Source: CAYJDG01 sp964368875
GTDB taxonomy: Bacteria; Pseudomonadota; Alphaproteobacteria; Micavibrionales; Micavibrionaceae
DNA: 64,000 nucleotides
Direction of reading: 5' to 3'
Assembly (NCBI GenBank): GCA_964368875.1
Contig: CAYJDG010000007.1
Span: forward strand, 1 to 64,000
Part shown: positions 59,029 to 64,000 of the stretch, piece by piece
Layout: each line of letters begins with the position of its first letter
Position numbering within the stretch: the stretch's first letter is position 1
Made by a program: the position numbers and the translations under genes
Notes under the pieces: model-generated
Seen by the model: only the letters and a program-made list of their open reading frames with translations
Told to the model about the DNA's origin: nothing
Databases searched by the model: none

Positions 59029-60834
59029 TTATGAAGGAGCGACTTCAGGTTCTGGCCGCGGCGCACCGATCGGACGCGCTGGAACCGTATCTGGCCCGGT
59101 GCGGCCCGTAATGTGATCAACACGGGTAATGCGCACCGCCAGCTGGGGGTCGTCGCCAGTCGGGCTCATCGAGGCCGGATCGACAATCTTTTTCGCGCCA
59201 GCGCCGCTCATTTCAGCAAAGAGCCTGCCGCTTTCGGTTGGGTCAAGCACGATGGTTTTCATGCTGTCATGGCGTGGCTGGCCACGGTCGTCGACCTTGG
59301 TTGCCAGTGTCCAGTCGTAATTGCCATTCGCCAGACGGGTCGGGCTGAGGCCGCTCGTTGCGAAGACCTTGAATTCAACGCCGCGTACGTCTTTGACAGC
59401 AATGCGGTGATCCATATTCGGATCATAGGATGGTTCGCGGGTCGGCGGTTCGCCTGCTTTTTCGACGACCTTGTAAACGGTGCCATCAGACACAGGGCCT
59501 TTGGCACCGGGCTTGGCGACGACGGTCGCGTATTGCGAGAGAAAGACATCATGATCGGCCTGACTCCAGCTCATATTGATTGGGCCAAACAGGCCTTTGC
59601 CTTTCGGATTGCCCATCGCATAGGCATCGCCATGCATCATCGTGTCGAAGTTTCCTGCCAACTGGCGGCCAAGGCCGCTCATAAACGGGCCAAGATTGCC
59701 CATGCTGCGGGCATCAAATCCGATTGAGCGCATAAACGAGGTCAGCTGGTCCATGTTGTTGGAGGCCGTGCTCATCTTGTCATAGAGGGAGTCGGTGTAT
59801 TTCTTCTCGGCCAGTTTTTCAGGGTCGTTGAAAATCGTTTTGAGCGTATTTTCAACGGCGCTGCGGACCATCGGTTTGTTGAGATCAAGCTTGCCGCCCG
59901 GACCCATCGCGAGCGCGAGGCTACGCACCAGTTTCGGGTTCTTGGCCAGATTATCCGAGATCTGCTGTTGGAGTTCCGGCGAGGCCTCGACCTTCATCTG
60001 GAATTTATCGGCATCAAGCCCGATCGATTGCGGATAGTTGGTTTTGGCAAATTTACCGATTGAGCCTGCAATCGCCTTGACCATGTCAGGCGTGATCGAT
60101 TCAGCAATTGTGTCGTCACTCGTGTTTGGCGACGCAAATGTCGCCAGCACCTGTTCGGCCGCAAGGCGACGCGCTTCAGCAACGTTGAGTGCGGCAGGCG
60201 CAGAGGCCGGGGCAGGAGCGGGGGCCGTCACAGGGGCAGGAACTGTAGCAGCAACCGGGGCTGCAGCGACTGGAGCCGGGGCCGCTACATCTGCCGGAGG
60301 GCGCGGAGCGGCTACTGGTGGACGAGCGGCCGGTTTAACCGCGGGCTTGTCGGCAGCTGCAGCAACCGGGGCTGGAGCAGGGACAGGCGCTGGAGCTGGC
60401 GGGGTCGGACGGTTGGCAGCAGTTACAAGCGCATCAAGTGTATCGACAGTAGATTTCAGCTGACCGTGCTGGTACAGAGCCAGCTGGTTGGCAGCAATAT
60501 TCGGGTTAGTGGTGATCGCACTTTTCAATTTAGCCGCAAGCGCCGGATCCGCCTTCAAGTCGGCATTGAGTTTATCTATAAAACCATCTTTGACAGCAGG
60601 AATACCCGCGTCAGCCTTAAAGCGTTGACCGAGAACTTCGAGAAACTTGTTATATTTCGGGTCAATTGCCTGACCGCTGGTAGTATTGCCGGAGCCGGAG
60701 GCTGCCTCAAGCACGATACTTCTGATCTGGGAATTGGTGGCGACCTTGCTCATAAAGTTGCCAAGCTCAAGCGTAGAGAGGCCCATTTTCTGGCCTACGG
60801 CCAACAGGAACATGTCTTCTTTTGAATCAGCCAC
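59029..60834 (-). CDS. Unknown protein with Ala/Pro-rich linker and no signal peptide
   Basis: The 601-residue protein is not recognised. Residues 1-140 are helical (MFLLAVGQKMGLSTLELGNF, KFLEVLGQRFKAD). Residues about 143-215 form a Pro/Ala/Val-rich linker (repeats such as PAPVAAAP). The C-terminal 380 residues hold two likely domains, one helical (MVKAIAGSIGKFAKTNYPQS) and one beta-rich (GVEFKVFATSGLSPTRLANG). No membrane helix is visible. The arrangement resembles multidomain proteins exported without Sec signals, but this is only suggestive. Confidence 0.65.
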   Translation of the reverse strand: MADSKEDMFLLAVGQKMGLSTLELGNFMSKVATNSQIRSIVLEAASGSGNTTSGQAIDPKYNKFLEVLGQRFKADAGIPAVKDGFIDKLNADLKADPALAAKLKSAITTNPNIAANQLALYQHGQLKSTVDTLDALVTAANRPTPPAPAPVPAPAPVAAAADKPAVKPAARPPVAAPRPPADVAAPAPVAAAPVAATVPAPVTAPAPAPASAPAALNVAEARRLAAEQVLATFASPNTSDDTIAESITPDMVKAIAGSIGKFAKTNYPQSIGLDADKFQMKVEASPELQQQISDNLAKNPKLVRSLALAMGPGGKLDLNKPMVRSAVENTLKTIFNDPEKLAEKKYTDSLYDKMSTASNNMDQLTSFMRSIGFDARSMGNLGPFMSGLGRQLAGNFDTMMHGDAYAMGNPKGKGLFGPINMSWSQADHDVFLSQYATVVAKPGAKGPVSDGTVYKVVEKAGEPPTREPSYDPNMDHRIAVKDVRGVEFKVFATSGLSPTRLANGNYDWTLATKVDDRGQPRHDSMKTIVLDPTESGRLFAEMSGAGAKKIVDPASMSPTGDDPQLAVRITRVDHITGRTGPDTVPARPIGAPRPEPEVAPS

Positions 60835-60905
60835 GTTTAGCTCCTCTATTAACTTCTAGTCTTTCACACCGCAGCCTGCCTTATGGCATTGGCCGTCTTG
60901 CTTAT

Positions 60906-61313
60906 TTATAGCCCTATATTACGCACAACCGTGACAACGTTGTCAATTTCCGTAGGGGTTGTGCCGTCTTTCATCAGGATCATATAAATGCTGCGCGCCC
61001 GCTCCAGATGGGGCTTGAAAGGGGGGTGGATTTTCATGCCAAGGCCGAAAACCTTACCCGTCCACGTCACAAACGTCAGCATATCGAGGTCCATGTCGTA
61101 TTCGATCCAGTGGACACGCTCCGGCTGGGGGGTGTCGAAAATCACCAAAGCCGAGCCGTCATCCTTGACCACCAGCTCAACTCCGCCGCGGCTGGCCATC
61201 GAGGCAAGCACAGGGGCATCCTTGGGGATCACGTAATCCTTGTTCGCGGTCTGGAAAATATCGATCTTTTCTTTGACCGGTTTCCCGGTGCGGTCCAGAA
61301 CTTCAACGCTCAT
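60906..61313 (-). CDS. Unknown small cytoplasmic protein
   Basis: The 135-residue protein begins at ATG 61313 (SVEVLDRTGKPVKEKIDIFQ); a TTG 9 bases earlier is less likely. It contains a beta-rich region (ELVVKDDGSALVIFDTPQPERVHW) and ends with a short helix (EIDNVVTVVRNIG). No family is recognised. It lies between the 601-residue unknown and trpF. Confidence 0.6.
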   Translation of the reverse strand: MSVEVLDRTGKPVKEKIDIFQTANKDYVIPKDAPVLASMASRGGVELVVKDDGSALVIFDTPQPERVHWIEYDMDLDMLTFVTWTGKVFGLGMKIHPPFKPHLERARSIYMILMKDGTTPTEIDNVVTVVRNIGL

Positions 61314-61439
61314 CGTAGCCAAGACCCTTCAGCTTTCGGGGTTATTACAGGGATATTATATAAGAAATAGGCCGCCGCGACAAACTTTAAAGGAAATAAT
61401 ATATTTACAGATCAGGGGCTTGGTGGTTCCCTGTGCCTC

Positions 61440-62081
61440 ATGATCAACTCCATCGACATCAAGGTTTGCGGCCTGAAAGACCCATCCCATCTCCGTTTAG
61501 CCGCGTCTTCGGGGGTGCGTTATGCCGGACTGGTCTTTTATCCACGCTCGCCCCGCCACCTCAGCATTGCTGAAGGGGCTGCGCTCGCACGCTCTGCTCC
61601 CGCTCATCTGACCACGGTCGGCCTATTTGTGGACCCTGATGATGAGGTTCTCGGCCATACGCTGGCCGCCGCCCCGCTCGGCATGATTCAGTTGCACGGA
61701 GACGAAACTCCAAAGCGTGTGCAGGAAATCCGTGTGCGCACGGGACTGCCGGTAATGAAAGCCCTTAAGATTGCTGCGCCTGAAGACCTTTCGGTTCTGC
61801 CTGCCTATGAAGCGGTTGCCGACTGGATTCTGTTCGATGCCAAAAGCTCCGGCGCATTGCCGGGCGGTAACGGTGTCGCCTTTGACTGGCAGATCCTGAA
61901 GAATCTTAAACTCAAGAAGCCGTGGATGCTCTCGGGAGGCCTGACCGCGGAGAATGTCGCGATTGCCCTGCAGCAGCTCACTCCAGCGGCGGTCGATGTC
62001 TCGAGCGGGGTCGAAGACGCGCCGGGTGTCAAAAGCACCGACAAGATCAGGGTTTTTGTCGCCGCCTGTAAAACGACGTAA
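61440..62081 (+). CDS. trpF: Phosphoribosylanthranilate isomerase
   Basis: The 213-residue protein is a TIM barrel with IKVCGLKDPSHLRLAASSG (catalytic Cys), YAGLVFYPRSPRHLS, and the phosphate loop PWMLSGGLTAENV with AVDVSSGVEDAPGVKS. It acts in tryptophan synthesis and is directly followed by trpB. Confidence 0.95.
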   Translation: MINSIDIKVCGLKDPSHLRLAASSGVRYAGLVFYPRSPRHLSIAEGAALARSAPAHLTTVGLFVDPDDEVLGHTLAAAPLGMIQLHGDETPKRVQEIRVRTGLPVMKALKIAAPEDLSVLPAYEAVADWILFDAKSSGALPGGNGVAFDWQILKNLKLKKPWMLSGGLTAENVAIALQQLTPAAVDVSSGVEDAPGVKSTDKIRVFVAACKTT

Positions 62082-62130
62082 GGTAAAAAACTCTTTGCAC
62101 GCGCGCGTTGCGCTAGGTAGAACCGTTGCC

Positions 62131-63342
62131 ATGACCCAAGCCGCTCTCAATTCTTTTAAAAACCAGCCCGACGAGCGCGGGCATTTCGGGATTTTCGGCG
62201 GGCGGTATGTGGCCGAAACCCTGATGCCGCTGATCCTTGAGGTTGAAAAAGCGTATAAGGCTGCGCAGGCGGACCCGTCGTTTCAGGCTGAATTCGACAT
62301 TCTCAACCGCGATTATGTAGGCCGCCCAAGCCCGCTCTATTTCGCGCCCAAAGCCACAGCGCATTTCGGCGGCGCCAAGATTTATTTCAAGCGCGACGAG
62401 CTTAACCACACCGGATCGCACAAGATCAACAATTGCCTCGGCCAGATCTTGCTAGCGCGGCGTATGGGTAAAACCCGCATCATCGCCGAAACCGGCGCGG
62501 GACAACACGGGGTCGCAACCGCCACCGTCTGTGCGTTGTTTGGTCTTCCCTGCACCGTGTTTATGGGTGCGACCGACATTGAGCGCCAAGCCCCGAACGT
62601 GTTCCGCATGAAGCTGCTTGGCGCCGATGTCCGTCCCGTGACCTCGGGTGCCGGGACGCTGAAAGATGCGATGAATGAAGCCCTTCGTCACTGGGTCGCC
62701 AATGTCGAGGACACGTTTTATATCATTGGCACGGCAGCGGGTCCGCATCCCTATCCGCAGATGGTGCGTGATTTTCAAAGCATTATCGGGCGCGAAACCA
62801 AAGAGCAGATGCTCGAGCGCGAAGGTCGTCTGCCTGATGCGCTGGTCGCATGTATCGGCGGCGGATCAAATGCCATCGGGCTGTTTCACCCCTTCCTAGA
62901 TGATGCGAGCGTGCGCTTGATTGGTGTAGAAGCCGGCGGTTACGGCATTCCATCCGGCCAGCATGCCGCGAGCCTGACCGGAGGCCGTCCCGGCGTTCTG
63001 CATGGCAATCGCACTTACCTTCTGCAGGACGGCGACGGGCAGATTACCGAAGCCCATTCGATTTCCGCAGGTCTTGATTATCCTGGTATCGGCCCCGAGC
63101 ATGCCTGGCTGCATGAGATGAAGCGGGCCGAATATGTCAGCGTGACGGATGATGAAGCTTTGGCGGCCTTTCAGCTGTTATCGCGCCTTGAAGGCATCAT
63201 TCCGGCCCTCGAACCAGCCCATGCCTTCGCCCACGTCGCTAAAATCGCCGGAACCATGCCCAAAGACAGCCTTCTGGTTATGAATTTGTGCGGTCGTGGC
63301 GATAAAGACGTCTTTAAAGTCGCTGAAATGCTTAAAATTTGA
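62131..63342 (+). CDS. trpB: Tryptophan synthase beta chain
   Basis: The 403-residue protein has the PLP-binding HTGSHKINNCLGQILLARR, FGIFGGRYVAETLMPLI at the start, the phosphate loop CIGGGSNAIGLFHPFL, and the C-terminal VMNLCGRGDKDVF. ATG 62131 is the family start; the longer frame runs through trpF. trpA does not follow in the window; the next genes are unknown. Confidence 0.97.
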   Translation: MTQAALNSFKNQPDERGHFGIFGGRYVAETLMPLILEVEKAYKAAQADPSFQAEFDILNRDYVGRPSPLYFAPKATAHFGGAKIYFKRDELNHTGSHKINNCLGQILLARRMGKTRIIAETGAGQHGVATATVCALFGLPCTVFMGATDIERQAPNVFRMKLLGADVRPVTSGAGTLKDAMNEALRHWVANVEDTFYIIGTAAGPHPYPQMVRDFQSIIGRETKEQMLEREGRLPDALVACIGGGSNAIGLFHPFLDDASVRLIGVEAGGYGIPSGQHAASLTGGRPGVLHGNRTYLLQDGDGQITEAHSISAGLDYPGIGPEHAWLHEMKRAEYVSVTDDEALAAFQLLSRLEGIIPALEPAHAFAHVAKIAGTMPKDSLLVMNLCGRGDKDVFKVAEMLKI

Positions 63343-63410
63343 AGTTTTTTACCTGTGTGTGCTAAATTTATAGCAATCAAAAAATTACACAGGGCTTAAG
63401 GACTTCAATC

Positions 63411-63815
63411 ATGGCGACACTCCGGGATATCCTTCTTGAGGAAGCACGTTTTCAACACAGTTATGCAGAATCCGACTCCCACGGGCGGGAACCTGCGAAG
63501 GGCTTTGTCGGTCTCGCGCTTGTGACCACTGACCGCCATGTATTTGGCGGCCATGCAACCAGCGAAAATTATGTTGCCGCCGCCTCAAATGCGCTTGGCA
63601 GCCTTGCCGGACGATACAAACTGGCCGTTGATTCAGGTGAGGCAACCGTTCCCGCTCTTGAAGTCGCTGATGTTGTGCTGGTGACATCGCGCAACCTAGA
63701 TGACATCGATCCGGCTGAACTGGCCGTTCTTAAAGAAAAACTTGGCTTGGCCGCAGATCACCAGATTGGGCTGCGCCGCGCCGCTCTTACCCCCGAACCT
63801 GCGCTGCAATCATGA
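63411..63815 (+). CDS. Unknown small protein
   Basis: The 134-residue protein has no signal peptide. It shows RDILLEEARFQHSYAESDSH, GLALVTTDRHVFGGHATSENYVAA and a final LGLAADHQIGLRRA. No family is recognised. It follows trpB after 68 bases and overlaps the next gene by 4 bases. Confidence 0.6.
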   Translation: MATLRDILLEEARFQHSYAESDSHGREPAKGFVGLALVTTDRHVFGGHATSENYVAAASNALGSLAGRYKLAVDSGEATVPALEVADVVLVTSRNLDDIDPAELAVLKEKLGLAADHQIGLRRAALTPEPALQS

Positions 63816-64000
63816 ACGAACTTTCCCCTGCAGTTACACCGCATCTGAAAGAGCTTTACGAGCGCCTGTGGGATGATGGGATCGAGTATTATCATATGGC
63901 CCGGGACGATGGGGCACGCAAACCCGAAGCCGTCATGTTGCAAACCCGGGGCGGCCTGACCATCGGGGGGTACAGCCACCGCAGTGGCACATCGGCTGGC
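63812..64000 (+). CDS. Unknown protein, 5' part only (runs off the window)
   Basis: ATG 63812 overlaps the previous stop (ATGA). The 63 visible residues (ELSPAVTPHLKELYERLWDDG, YYHMARDDGARKPEAVML) do not point to a family. Its coupling with the gene at 63411 suggests a joint function. Confidence 0.55.
   Translation, partial: MNELSPAVTPHLKELYERLWDDGIEYYHMARDDGARKPEAVMLQTRGGLTIGGYSHRSGTSAG

Noticed and set aside
63352..63390. Inverted repeat CCTGTGT...ACACAGG between trpB and the next gene
   Set aside because: The 7-bp arms are separated by about 25 AT-rich bases with no T run; too weak to call a terminator or operator.

Overview
The window looks like a metagenome-derived scaffold (five runs of exactly 100 N) from an alphaproteobacterium. 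The evidence is the housekeeping half: ppsR-aroE-coaE-dnaQ read away from secB, with a Tim44-like gene and mltA next door, and rpmH-rnpA-yidD-yidC-engB, truA-fmt-def and trpF-trpB nearby. A Micavibrionales- or Rhodospirillales-like lineage is a guess. By eye, the first 28 kb is clearly more AT-rich than the rest.

Region 1 (about 1.3-28.3 kb) is a type IVB (Dot/Icm, IncI-like) secretion locus. On the minus strand, icmL-icmK-icmE-icmG-icmC-icmD-icmD-icmJ-icmB keep the gene order of Legionella. icmD is present as two identical copies, and the icmC-like gene carries three tandem units of the IcmC/IcmD/DotV membrane module. Divergent from icmL, on the plus strand, lies a compact operon of four paralogous exported proteins of a family I do not recognise. 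They are cysteine-bearing, and the fourth has a long N-terminal extension. Next, again on the minus strand, come dotD-dotC-dotB-icmT and a protein with a TcpQ-like domain. These are followed upstream by a lytic transglycosylase, an unknown protein, a DsbC/G-like disulfide isomerase, a lipoprotein, an L,D-transpeptidase and a secreted protein with GDQTV repeats. Together they could provide the inner-membrane channel, the outer-membrane DotC/D/H ring, the cytoplasmic motors DotO and DotB, and periplasmic helpers for wall passage and disulfide formation. No DotA, DotL/DotM coupling protein, IcmF/DotU, IcmS/IcmW or relaxase is seen here.

Region 2 (28.5-41.7 kb) holds an Ala-rich unknown with a Sel1-like segment, a BAX-inhibitor-1 membrane protein, mscL, a glutathione peroxidase, tRNA-Ala(GGC), galE, a glycosyltransferase, amtB, a DMT-type permease, an entericidin-like small lipoprotein, a sulfotransferase, an O-antigen-ligase-like protein, mltA and a Tim44-like gene. 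Region 3 (41.8-64 kb) is mostly core housekeeping (secB, dnaQ, coaE, aroE, ppsR, truA, fmt, def, rmuC, engB, yidC, yidD, rnpA, rpmH, ubiH-like, trpF, trpB) mixed with several unknowns.

Outside the N gaps, no stretch longer than about 300 bases lacks a gene. The longest intergenic pieces (about 210 bases at 12882-13089, 190 at 7809-7998, 177 at 55534-55710) are discussed below. No CRISPR array, insertion sequence, integrase or rRNA was seen.
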